From positions 451,846 through 488,145 of the forward strand of contig NMRA01000248.1 of NCBI GenBank assembly GCA_002633005.1: a DNA stretch of 36,300 nt, written 5' to 3'. This stretch comes from Phoronis australis. Taxonomy: Eukaryota > Phoronida > Phoronidae. A program made the translations under genes and the position numbers. The notes beneath the pieces were generated by a model. It was not told the origin of the DNA. It did not search any database and saw only the letters and a list, made by a program, of their open reading frames with translations. This document shows, piece by piece, positions 11,332-22,300 of the stretch. Position 1 is the stretch's first letter; the number at the start of each line of letters is the position of its first letter.

Positions 11332-13860
11332 GTTAGCCAGAAATTCGCACCCCTGAACTGCCAAATGGAATCTGGGAGAATTTTAGGGGCCCCTTGTCCA
11401 CCCCTAAATCCGCCACTGTGCCCCCCACCTGGGGCGGACGTGGGACATTCGGTACAAATATTGTGGCATCGGAAGCACCGCGGGGGCAGGGGGGGGGGGT
11501 TGGCGANAAATTGATGACCAGACAGGTAACATCAATTGCTGCGCATTTCCCGATATTTGAAAAAATAGATATTGAAGGAGGCCATTGATGACATTCAAGT
11601 GGCCACCCTTTTTGTGTTTTAATTGACAAATTCTTAAGGAGCCGCTCAAGGAGAGAGGGCCCAATGTTGGAATCGATTACCTCTATTTTCCTGTTTTGAG
11701 TGAAATCAAGCAACAGGCTTTCATGTTGAAGGAGGTCACTTCTTGCATCGTTCTGGGACCACACGACGATGGAATGAACTGTCACACTTTTTTTCCAAGC
11801 TTAATGATGTTTAGCCTTTCATCTTAAGGTGTCCTATTTCAGACGGTACCCTCTATCGTTGGAGCAGTTCGGGGGAAATGTCCCTTTGTCCCTCTATACG
11901 TGTAAATCTGACACTGCCAAGTATTCACAATGGGAGATGAGATTCCAAATTCATCAAAAAACACAAAATATTCGTGAACAACACAGCCATTCGACCCAAA
12001 CAATAAAAAATTAAAAAATACAGTAGGACAGCCACCATCGAAAGGGTGGACTTTTGAAGAACCTGAAGACCACTATTTGTAAATTACGCAAAAGAACTAT
12101 TTCCTATGGTTAGTTATAAAATGATGTTACTGTTTTTCCGTATTATCACAAGAATAGTATATCTTTTGAAGATGGTTACTATGAGTTGTTTGTAAGGAAT
12201 TTCCAGATGTGCAAAACACTGCTGTCTAGGCTACTATTAATTTGTGATGACCGTGTACATGTCGAAAGGGGTACTCAAAGAACTCTCGCAATCATAAACA
12301 AAGATTTCAGCGTTTTTTGTTTGTCAGTGGAGTTCAAGTTGACCTCGTGAACCGTTATAGGTACCTCTGAAATGAGCAAAAATACACCTTAATACGAATG
12401 CCCCATATCTCCCATATTCCCCCGGTTACCCGTCAAGAGTCTGCGAGCATGCATGCGGAAATAGCTTATATCATTCCGTTTTGATAAACAAATTCGTTGG
12501 TTTCAAAATTGTTTATGTATCTACGAAAATCGATAGATTCATAGATTTTTTATTTCTTTTTATAAACATTTTATTTCTAAATACACTGAGATATACAGCA
12601 ATGAGGTATATGCAAATGAAACACACACACACACACACAAACACGCACATATCTAAATAATACAACTTCACGGTTGATCTAATCTAAATAAGTATTGAGG
12701 GTTTCCCAAAAGGCAGTTTTACGGGGTTGCATATTTCTTACTTTACAATAATTATACAAGAACCATTGAAATTGTAAATATCTAGGAATAATCTGGTCTC
12801 TGGAGCATTTATGAATGAAATACTGACAAATAGTTAATATAGTATTAACATCTTAAAATAACATTTTATCTAAGATTAAATCGTGTTGTGCAGTTACATA
12901 AATCAAAAGTTTCTGAATTTCACACCACCAAGTTTTCACAGAACCACATTCCACAAACATATGGTTAAAAGTTTCAACAGTTCCATAGATTAATAGAGGA
13001 TTTTTAACAATTAGAAGCTAATCTTGCAAGAACTGATGATGTTTCAGTGAATTTTAATGCAGCCTGAATTTGGATAAACTCTATAATCCGAAATAGCAAA
13101 GTACACTTATACACGATTTTGCATAAAAAATAACTCTCAAAGATATTGATGAAATTCGGACTCACAAACCGTGGATAGAAAACACGTTTTAAGAATCCCA
13201 AAGTCAATAAGATTAAATTTATTGCTTGGAAAGTTTGCCTTTGCACTTCCTTAGTGTTTTTAGTTTCCAGTAGTATTGAGCAATGGATTTTTGTTCTTCA
13301 TAACTGAATTGATTTCTTGTCTTGATTCGCGTGCACGTCAGGACTGACATATCCACGTTAAAAATAAAAATTAATGTAACAATGCAGTAGGCTCTCGCAG
13401 AATCTCAACGATCCACGGGAACGGACTTGGACCTCCAGGCGTTCAGGAAGTGTATACATTTTGGGGACCCTTTTCCCCAGCCACTAGAAACTAGACTACC
13501 GGTCGTGTTTCAACTAGGCATTTTGAAACAGCCCCAAAGACACTATACCAGGGACTTCGGGACCTCAAGTTTTCAAAAAAAAAACTCCTTCAAAGAAACT
13601 GGATCACAATAAAATGAATCTTGACCTTAGAACGAGCGCAGACGGCCGGTAGGAGCTAAGCTGCCTGTCTCAAGGGAATCATAGTTGTGCTGACCAGCAC
13701 CTAGCTTTAGATCATCGGGAATTTCGTATTTTCACGCTGTTAGATCTCAGCTACAGCTACTTGAGGCAGCTCCTCGCTACAGGTCAGTGTACTGGTCCTA
13801 GGCCCATTTTTATTCTTCATGTTGGTTCAACTCTTGATGGCTTCATCCACGGGATTGTCC
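11332..13860. repeat. 2 kb tandem repeat, copy 2 (with longer 3' part)
   Basis: Homologous to 9356-11331 and then extended from about 13322 to 13860, a stretch that is matched again at 34480-35055. It has a G run and an N at 11507 near the left end. It differs from copy 1 by small indels, including loss of about 50 bases near 12855 and a shorter AC tract. No transposase recognised. Confidence 0.88.
12620..12638 (+). repeat. AC dinucleotide microsatellite, short copy
   Basis: About 9-10 AC units followed by AAACACGCACATATC, at the homologous position to 10582-10629 in repeat copy 2. Confidence 0.95.
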
Positions 13861-13981
13861 CAGGGGCGGATCCAGGATTTTGAGGATTTTTTGGGGGGGG
13901 GGGGGCAGGACNCCCCTGAACTGCCAAATGGAATCTGGGAGAATTTTAGGGGCCCCTTGTCCACCCATAAATCCGCCACTG
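13861..13981. mobile_element. 121-bp hAT-like MITE with poly-G
   Basis: Left end CAGGGGCGGATCCAGG and right end ATCCGCCACTG are inverted repeats of a CAG(G/T)GGCGGAT type. Inside are a run of 13 G and an N (13912). Ends of the form CAGTGGCGGATC recall non-autonomous hAT elements, but I see no clear 8-bp target duplication. A related right end is at 11407-11417 and a diverged version at 9308-9441. Confidence 0.6.
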
Positions 13982-13989
13982 TGCCCCCC

Positions 13990-14128
13990 ACCTAGGGCGG
14001 ACGTGGGACATTCGGTACAAATATTGTGGCATCGGAAGCGCGGGGGGGGGGTTGGCGGAGGTTGTGGGGGCTTGTTTGGCGAAGTCGAAATGGATTGTGC
14101 CCCCCAATATTTTTTGCCTTCTCTGTAA
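13990..14128. mobile_element. G-rich MITE remnant
   Basis: CCTAGGGCGGACGTGGGAC, shared with 11420-11480, then a poly-G run, GGCGAAGTCGAAATGGATTG and CCCCCCAATATTTTTTGCC. The last part has a counterpart at 35085-35135, which ends CTTCCTACGGGCCTGG, so this piece appears truncated on the right. Confidence 0.5.
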
Positions 14129-14865
14129 AAATGAAACTCACAACAAAATTGCAAGCTCTAGCTGACCCAAGCCTCGACCACGTGTACACAGAGCCAGCAT
14201 TTGAAACGCTGGGGATTTGGTGCTGGAACTAGCAAACGCTTAAGAAATACACACTTGAAGAGACCTTTCGTTATTCTACGATCTAATATCCACGTTTTCT
14301 TGTCGTTACGATATCATTTTATTAGCCGTATTCTTAGGAAACTTTCGAGAACGTGCATAAAAGTAAATACGCACGACAATATGTTGTAGTGTTTGCGTAA
14401 ATTGGATGTCACCAAATTGTGTTGTACTTTCACCTGACTGAGCATCTTACATTTGAAGACAAGATCATGTCGCGTACAGATCAATACTGCCGGACAGGGC
14501 CCTAATCAACGGGACGTCAAGGGACGCTGCCGTGTAAGTTGCGCTGCCTCTGTTCATCACAATATGTACCACCAACGGTCGTCACATTTCCATGTTTTTC
14601 CACATCTCTCCCAGTCTCGCCAAAATGTTTTGCCCCAAACTTACAACTGAGGAGATAGGTCTCTGTACCTACTGAAGCCCTAAACGGGACCGCTATGTTG
14701 TAATAGACCCGGCCCGATGCCCAAGTTCGTTATGTCCTGTCGCTGTCGTCGCCGGAGTGAAACGCGGACATGTTCTTGCTCTCCAAACTGATTGAATTCT
14801 AGTTACGAAGTAGATTTGATCTGTTGAAAATAAGTTCTCGGATTTAGGTGCTACGTCATCATGTT
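14129..14865. other. Unassigned DNA between repeats
   Basis: No recognised gene. Short open frames near 14201-14650 show no family features. The stretch separates the G-rich MITE remnant from the 1.2 kb repeat. Confidence 0.5.
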
Positions 14866-16068
14866 GAAAATTTCTCGCTTACACTGGTCATCGCTCAGAT
14901 TCCCTTAACCCCAGACAACTTTTACGATGCCTATTCAGCACGCCCTTTGTATATTTATGTAGATCTGAGCTAATGAAGTGAAAAGGTAACACCTAGCATT
15001 ACTATTCCAACAATGGTTGTTGTTCCAGTTTGGTTTTCTCTGACATTTGGAGAGTTACAGCCTGCAAGTCTGGAGAGTAGGTTTAACTTGGTACATTATA
15101 AATATTACAAAATGACTAAAAAGGTTAACTTGTGTTTATCTTCACAAAGGGCCACTTCCCAAAGGAACGATATGTTCCATATTGGTTTTCGTTATTTAAT
15201 TTATAATGCTCCTGCCCACTTGTTTTAGTTTTTTTTTTCTCACCGGAAACGGTTGATAATTTTTTATCTAAGTTTTGAACTTGGAAGTACCAAAACAGTG
15301 CCGGTAGATTTTAATCGCCAGCGAAACTTAATTAGTTAAGTTCATTGTGAGCCCATCTCTGATCGAACTTCCCACATTACAGGTACACTAAACATTTCAC
15401 GTGTCTTTAACTGAAAAGAACTCAAATTATAAAATATGTATAAAAGTGCAAATATGGTGATAACCAAACTGAAGATTTGGAATCTCTGGACAATTTCGTG
15501 ACACTAATTACATCACTATTCTTTGTCAGTAATAATAAGTGAAAAGTGGACGCAAGTTAAGTACAACTGTTTCCTGGTCAAAAATCTGGTTAAACGAGAT
15601 TGAAAGGATATTAAAAATGAATCCACGTGATATTGTTAACTCTGATCAGCGTTTGTATATCCACCGAGTATATCAATACGCGCAGTAGTTTATCTTTAAT
15701 CGTACCTAATGGTTGTAGTTTTCAGATTATTAGTTCATGGATTCTTAAAAATCGAAAACCGTACTTGGCTTTTTTCCAGCTGAATACCGCCGTGGTGTTC
15801 ATTTTTTACGAAAATCAGAGTGGTTAATGCATTTTGAAAATTCGCCATTATTTGCAGTCAGAGATGTTTAATACAGTTTATGGTCGGGTAATTACTCTTA
15901 ATCGGGTCTTGTTCGCATCGGGCAATGCGGTCATTACGACTGTTCCTGAGTCCGGCGCCGCAATCTCTTTGATCCTGGTAAAAGCCGCTCAGAAGGACGA
16001 GCGGTGAAAATATTCCGGCATATCTTTAGCAATGCTTGACTTCCATGTAAGCCTATTATTCACGGTAT
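14866..16068. repeat. 1.2 kb repeat upstream of TRAPPC5 (copy 1 of flanking pair)
   Basis: Aligns in direct orientation with 28290-29443 over its whole length, with substitutions and small indels. Shared blocks include ACGATGCCTATTCAGCA, ATTATAAATATTACAAAATG, GGGCCACTTCCCAAAGGA and CTGATCAGCGTTTGTATATC. Homology stops at CACGGTAT (16061-16068), about 260 bases before the TRAPPC5 ATG. It has no recognised protein and no obvious terminal repeats. It could be an unknown transposon or a segmental duplication. Confidence 0.85.
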
Positions 16069-16327
16069 GTGCAGCCGAGGATTCGTCGATACATATAAAT
16101 TAATCTTTTGAAGTGAAAGGGTCTAATTTTTGGATCCGACACCCTGAGCAAAATATCCCCTTTAGAAAAAGTCATTACAAAAAGACAACAATGAAGCTGG
16201 AATCGCTAGAATTAGCATTTGCTGATTATCTCACTTAGTATCCTTACGAGGTCATAAATTTCAGTTGAATCAGTTTTGTTTCGGAATCAACGACAGTAGC
16301 CACCAGACGGCGCTTTAGTATATAAAA
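16069..16327 (+). promoter_or_regulatory. TRAPPC5 proximal upstream region
   Basis: About 260 bases lie between the end of the 1.2 kb repeat and the start codon, so the core promoter and 5' UTR probably lie here or inside the repeat. Visible elements are a CTCF-core-like CCACCAGACGGCGC at 16300-16313, an AT-rich TATATAAAA directly abutting the ATG (too close to act as a TATA box for this start codon), and AAAATGGCG over the start codon, which resembles a YY1 site. Promoter function is inferred from position only. Confidence 0.4.
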
Positions 16328-16387
16328 ATGGCGTCCAAAACCAAAATAGGAATTCTTGATCGGCCTTTGAGTAGAGGAAAAATTGAA
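16328..16387 (+). CDS. TRAPPC5: TRAPPC5 coding exon 1
   Basis: Encodes residues 1-20, starting MASKTKIGILD and ending RGKIE, then a strong GTAAGT donor. Phase 0. The basic, variable N-terminus followed by ILDRPLSRGK matches the usual entry to the TRAPPC5 fold. Any upstream non-coding exon cannot be seen. Confidence 0.93.
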
Positions 16388-19300
16388 GTAAGTTGCACTA
16401 TATCATATATGATACGTTGCGTTAAAGAAACGAGATCGTAGACTTGAATCTTGTTCCTCAGCCGGGACTTTAAAGCCTTTTGGTTCACTTTCAGTTTGCA
16501 TTGGTTTCAAATTAAACACTTGATTGGGCACTGAAATGGCGAAAGGCCACCGAACGAGTGTTGTTTTCTCTAATTATCAAGCATTTCTCCTTGAACACTA
16601 GGCCTAGGACCGTAATTCAACGCGACAGTAATGGAACATGTATGCCAGTTATCCAACCTTCAGAGAACCGAATCCCTGACACAGATCTGAACAATGTATA
16701 TAAGGCCTGGTTTACATTGCTAGCTGGTTATTCTCAGTGTTTTTGTGAAGGCTTGTGTCGTAAGAACCAGCAACCTGGCAGCTTATAGTTGACCAGCCTA
16801 GGCAAGAGATTCTGTTGAGCACAAGGGTATCGCCATCTATTGGAGCATTGTGTCCACTGAACAGTGAACAAAGTCAGTATATTGACAGCATACCCTGTAG
16901 TTATGAATGGTGCTTGAAAAATGCCCAAATGTGGCTAACTTTGGACCATCATATCGTATAAATGGCTGATCAGATCCATATCAAACTTTCAGATCAGACA
17001 TGATTTCTTGAGCTGTTATCAAAAATGCTGTTAGGTATACTCCGCTTTTGCATATAAGGGCTATCAAAATATTGGACTTAAATGATTTTCATGAACGAAA
17101 TTGGAAGTTGCAAGTATTGAAAGATAAATATTATAGAAAATTGTAAGTGCCTTTAAGATTTCATCTTGAAAATTTATATTAACCAAATTTGGTTGTAATG
17201 CTGTTGAGACTCTTGTTCTAAAATCAATTTACCTTTCTGTTTTTAATTCTGCTGAAAAGACATGGTCACATGACCCAGTTAATGACAGATTGAGTAAAAA
17301 GTTTAAAAAATCAACTTCTACGCTTTCTACTTTAAACAATGTATATTTTAACTAGTGTGGGTCTGATCAATCCCAAAATTTTCATCACAAATGTTTACAG
17401 TTGATTGTCTGACAATGCAGTGGTGAGAAAAAATTGTTTCGTAGAAAAGACACGCCTCAGTTGACATTTTGGTAAATACGTCTAAAGATTTTCACGCCAA
17501 GTTCCCAATTGTTTTTTTTTAACATTTATCCTTTGGGTATAGTAAAAGTTCTCCAATGTGGACTGGCTCGAGAATTTGTGACACAAAAATTCCTGCAAAA
17601 ATTGAATTCTCATTCTGTAAGTTGGGACAAGGGTGATTTTGATGTTCACCATATTTTTTCAAACTTTTGACCAAGGAGTGTACTCCTTGTTTTGACCATG
17701 TATTTTCAGCCTACTGACTGGGTAATTTTGCAGTTTTTCTGGTAATTCTTGAATTTGTGACAGCCAATATTGTCTTTGTTTAGAATTTATGACAAGCTGT
17801 GACCTTGAGTAAAGTAATTGATTTTCACTGTCTCAAATTGGAGAATTTTTACGGTAAGCTATTTAGTTGGAGGTTTTAGTCATGTTTGATTTGTGTGAAA
17901 TTTATTTCCTTATTTCACCCACAGGTTAATGTTAGTACATTTGCTGTGCTCTTCTCAGAAATCGTGCAATATTGCCAAGACAGAGTAACCTCCGTCAACG
18001 AATTACAAACCAGGTAATTTTTAATCATTCGTTAACTTTGCCTGCAGAGTATAAACACTTAAATTTTTGTTGACATTAATTTTCATGTTGCTGTGTGATT
18101 ATTTCATTCTTCTTTACAAATAGTTTTAGTTATTGAATTTTGATAAAGTTTTAAAATCTTTTTTAGTCATGTATCTATTGACTATCTTGTATATTTTCAA
18201 TAATAAAAAAACAAAATAAAACTGAATAAATTAAGATTTACAATTTTAGTGTTAATGTCATTGACAATAACAAACTACCAGTTATTTTTTAATTATTTAC
18301 ACAATTTGATTTTTAAATCAACTATCATAGTGTAAATGTCCAATCTTTACTTACCCAGTCCATTCAACCCCACCTGTTCAGGTGTGACAATCTGGTTGTT
18401 AAGTAATCAAGCCAGTCACTAACCAGGGTTAGCTGGCCTATGGTGCTATGCCGGCACGACGTGGAACGTGATAACACGTGTCGCTTGACCCCAGACACGA
18501 ACTTATGATATAAGGTTTGATAATCGTGCCCCTCGTACTCAGTCGTAATTGTCAACGCCCTTGTTTCTAAATCTATTTTTTATCACCAGTCTGTTAATGA
18601 AATGTTTACGGTAGCCGTGATTTATCAGCGTATAGTTGAGCGCATTAATAGATATAGGTATTTTATTCACACTCTATGACATAGCCAGCATTCTTGTTGG
18701 TGCACAACGATATTGCTATTACTACATTGTACATGTAAAGTCAGGATCTTATTGTTGTGCTCCATCTCTGTTTATGGCCTCTCTGTGAAATTACGGTTTT
18801 TCAGTGTCAGACCAAATAGAGAAAAAGGATGTTTTTTATTTCTTCCATAGCTCAGATTGTTTCAATAGGAACACCCATGTGTTGCCTGTATTTTCTCCAT
18901 AACTAAAGTTTATGTCTCTCATGTTATCTAAACATAGTTTTATGACATGCCAAGTACCCTGGAAAATTGTTGACGTCTTCTTTCAATTCCCTGCCTTCAG
19001 CTGAGTTGTTCCCATCGGTGTCTTCAACATAGGTGAATGCTAAATACTTCAGAAGTGCAAGCTTACACTTGTTGTTGCCGTAGTGATGTCATTTCCCTGG
19101 GGTGTGCACCGGGGAACGTCACGCAATCTTCACCGTACCCAACGTGTGTCACTGTATGACGCAGTCGTGTGCCGTAAATCAGCGATACACGGGGGCCCTG
19201 CACTTCTTAACACCACTTGTGTTCACTCTGCAAACCCTTCACATGACCCCTTTGACCTAGTTGATATCTTGAACAAATAGAGTGAGTAATTCCTGGGATC

Positions 19301-22300
19301 GTGGCTTGTGAGACTGTGATTTTTGCCTGTTCTACATGATAAGATAAAAACAATATATGTATCATATTTGGTGCACTTTCTTAAAAGTCGGACACATTTG
19401 TCTTTTAGACAAGTTAAGTCTGTGTTGGAGAAACATAGTTGTCAGACATGTTGTTGCGCCTCAGCCGTAAATGTTTTGTGAGGAGCGGTTATTCTCCACG
19501 TGCTTTGCATAGAATAAACTAAATGCATTTTCCTGATAGTCAGGCTGTGCCAAATTAACTAAATATACAAGTTTCGTAGTTGCTGGAGGGGGGGGGNGCG
19601 AGTAACAAAGCATCACCAACTGGCCATGTGCAAATCTAACGAAGTGCGGCCTACGGCTTACCAGTGTGATCGAGTTAACAGCAGTTAGGTAACTTTATCC
19701 TGTTCCAATATTGGGGATCTTTATCCCATCATTGGTGAAACACTCTTTTGAGCATATGATTCAGTGGCACCATATTGGGGTTCTTTATCCCATCATTGGT
19801 GAAGCACTCTTTTGAGCATATGATTGAGTGGCACCATATTCTTCCAGGTCACACCGTTCCCCTTGTATTCATGACATCATGAGATACCAGGGGCAGCAAT
19901 CCATGTACAGATGGATGGACTAAGTGATGAATATACAATGTTCAGAGCTTATTAACACTGTTACATTACTTGAAGTTGTGACTGGGCTTTGCATTGTTTT
20001 CCCAAGTGGAAAGCTGTGTGTGGTTATACAAATTAAGTGAGGCAAGAAATTCACGCCCAGCAACCTCGTGCAAAATAAGTGAGGGACAAAATATTACTTT
20101 TCAAAATAACTATAGATTTGCAAAATGAGATGAGTCTGCCAAGTAAATGAAGAATTGCTGTTTGATAAAATAAAATGCGTTCTTTATCAATGGTCAAAGA
20201 GATGAGACATTTTAGACTAAAAAAGCAAAATTGGTTTTGGTCTTTACTGCAACTCATTTTGAGGCATGCATTCACCAACAAAAGAAAATCTCAGATTTGC
20301 TGAACGATGAATGAAAAAACAAATCCTCCTTAATTTTTGCATGTCTCAGGTGGATTTTCATTTTTATAACCCCACATAGTTGTATGTGGGTGCATTATGC
20401 TGTCATCTCTGTCCATTCGGCGTCTGTCCAGCATCTGTCAAATGTCTTTGCAGCATCTGTTCAGGGTCTGTCCACTCTCCGTCCGGCGTCCACTGCTCTA
20501 TCTCCAAAACCCCTTTATGTATGTTCAAGAAATTTTGCAAACATGTTCCTTTCATCAATGAAACTGCATGACTGAATTTCAGACGGATCTGACCATTGGC
20601 GTGACCCCTAGTGGCAATTTTAGTATTTTACGTTTGCCTTTGTGTCTTAGGTGTTCCTAAATGGATTTTCATGAAATGTGGCAAATAGTTATCTATTAGG
20701 AAGATGTCGCCACCTTCATATTTTCAAATAGATTCCATTTATTTGGCGCCGATTAGTTACCGTTTTTATTAATTTCGGATTTTTGATGTCCACCTATCCG
20801 TTGGCAAACCACTCTTAAGACGATTATGATAATTGACATTTATCTACGGTACTTACTGGGAAGAGGACATGTGACAATGAGTTTTGGACAGCGCCAACTA
20901 TTGTGGCGTCTCCTAGTGGCAGTTTTGTTTTCGTTGCGTCCATGGCTGTATATCTTTAACATCTGTAGGATTCTTAAATTTGGCAAGCGTATTTGTGTGG
21001 GAATGACAATAGATGGCGACGACATTTGGACGGATCCGACGACCGCTGTGTCCTCTTGTGGCAATTTGATTTTTCTCTCTTTTCCTCTGTATCTTTGGAG
21101 TTTCTTTGTAGATTTTGTGTGGAATTTGGCAAGTTTTCATTCTCAGATGGATTTGATGTCGTAGTGTAGGCCTCCTAGTGGCTGTTTTTTATAATTATGT
21201 TTTAGTCTGATTTTTGCATCCATCTCTCTACCGGCTAAAGCAGTCCAAGAATTGTTATGAAAATTAGTGTTCCTAGTGGGGAGAGCATTGTTGACAATTT
21301 TGGGCAATTTGACAACTGTGGTGCCCCCTAGTGACAGTTTGCTTTCGTCGCATCCGCGGCTGTTTCCCCCTGCTGGATCTTTGTGAAATTTGGCAAGTGT
21401 ATTTCTATGAATGTCTCAACAAATGATGACGTTTGGATGCATCTGACTACCACTTTGCCCCAAGTGCTTGTTTTAATTTTTATGGGCTTGGCAAATGTGT
21501 TGCTATTAGGGAGAGCATTGCTGACTTACATGCACCTCCGAGAGGCTTTTTTAAGTTTACTAGCATTGCTCCTGAGCCTGTCTTAAGTGCAAAACTGTCG
21601 ATCTCAACTGAAAACATTCTTTTTGAGTTTTAGTTATTCGTAGGCCTTTTTAATTCATGACTAGTTACATTGCTCATCAGGTAAAGCTTCCCAAAGCTTG
21701 GAGTGGCATTAATTAACTGTGTTGTCACACTTTTCAACAGGCTGTCAGACATGGGCAATCACGTGGGTGTACGTATTCTGGACTTACTGTTCATACGCGA
21801 GAAGAACATGAAGAGAGAGACCAAACTACTGAACATGCTCATATTTATCAAGTCTAACCTGTGGAGGGTAAGGAGAACTGTAGGGGTGAGCCCACCTATG
21901 GAGGGTAACGACAGCTGTAGGGGTGGGTCTACCTGTGGAGAGTAAGGAAGCTGTACTATAAGGGTGGGCTGACCTGCTCTTGGTAAACACTTGTTGATGT
22001 AGCTCTATGTTCAGGACCAGGTTATAATTAACTACAGTAATTCCTACTTATTTTGCAGAAACATAAAAATTCAATTTTTCTATTTATTCGAAGGCCATGG
22101 AAATGTTGTGCAGCATGTAAATGTTTAGATGTGGTTGTTTAAAAAAAGACAAAGTACAACTGAACTTTTAATGTTTAAATATGAGAATGGTGAAAATTCA
22201 GCTGTGAGTCAAACGCCAGTGTTAAAATGTAGTATTTTTACCAATCTTCTCTGGTATGCTAGCTCATACTTGAAAATATACTCCATGAAATTCCTTGTGT

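Larger units (their letters stand above)
18014..21740 (+). other. TRAPPC5 intron 2, repeat-bearing
   Basis: 3727-nt GT-AG intron. It holds a 64-bp direct duplication (19706-19840), a G run with one N (19597), and the higher-order CTCF-like repeat (20371 to about 21610). The reading frames open here are fragments of the repeat and look unlike any protein I recognise. Confidence 0.8.

Noticed and set aside
20380-21633. Several open frames in intron 2
   Set aside because: They are translations of the higher-order repeat and shift frame between modules.
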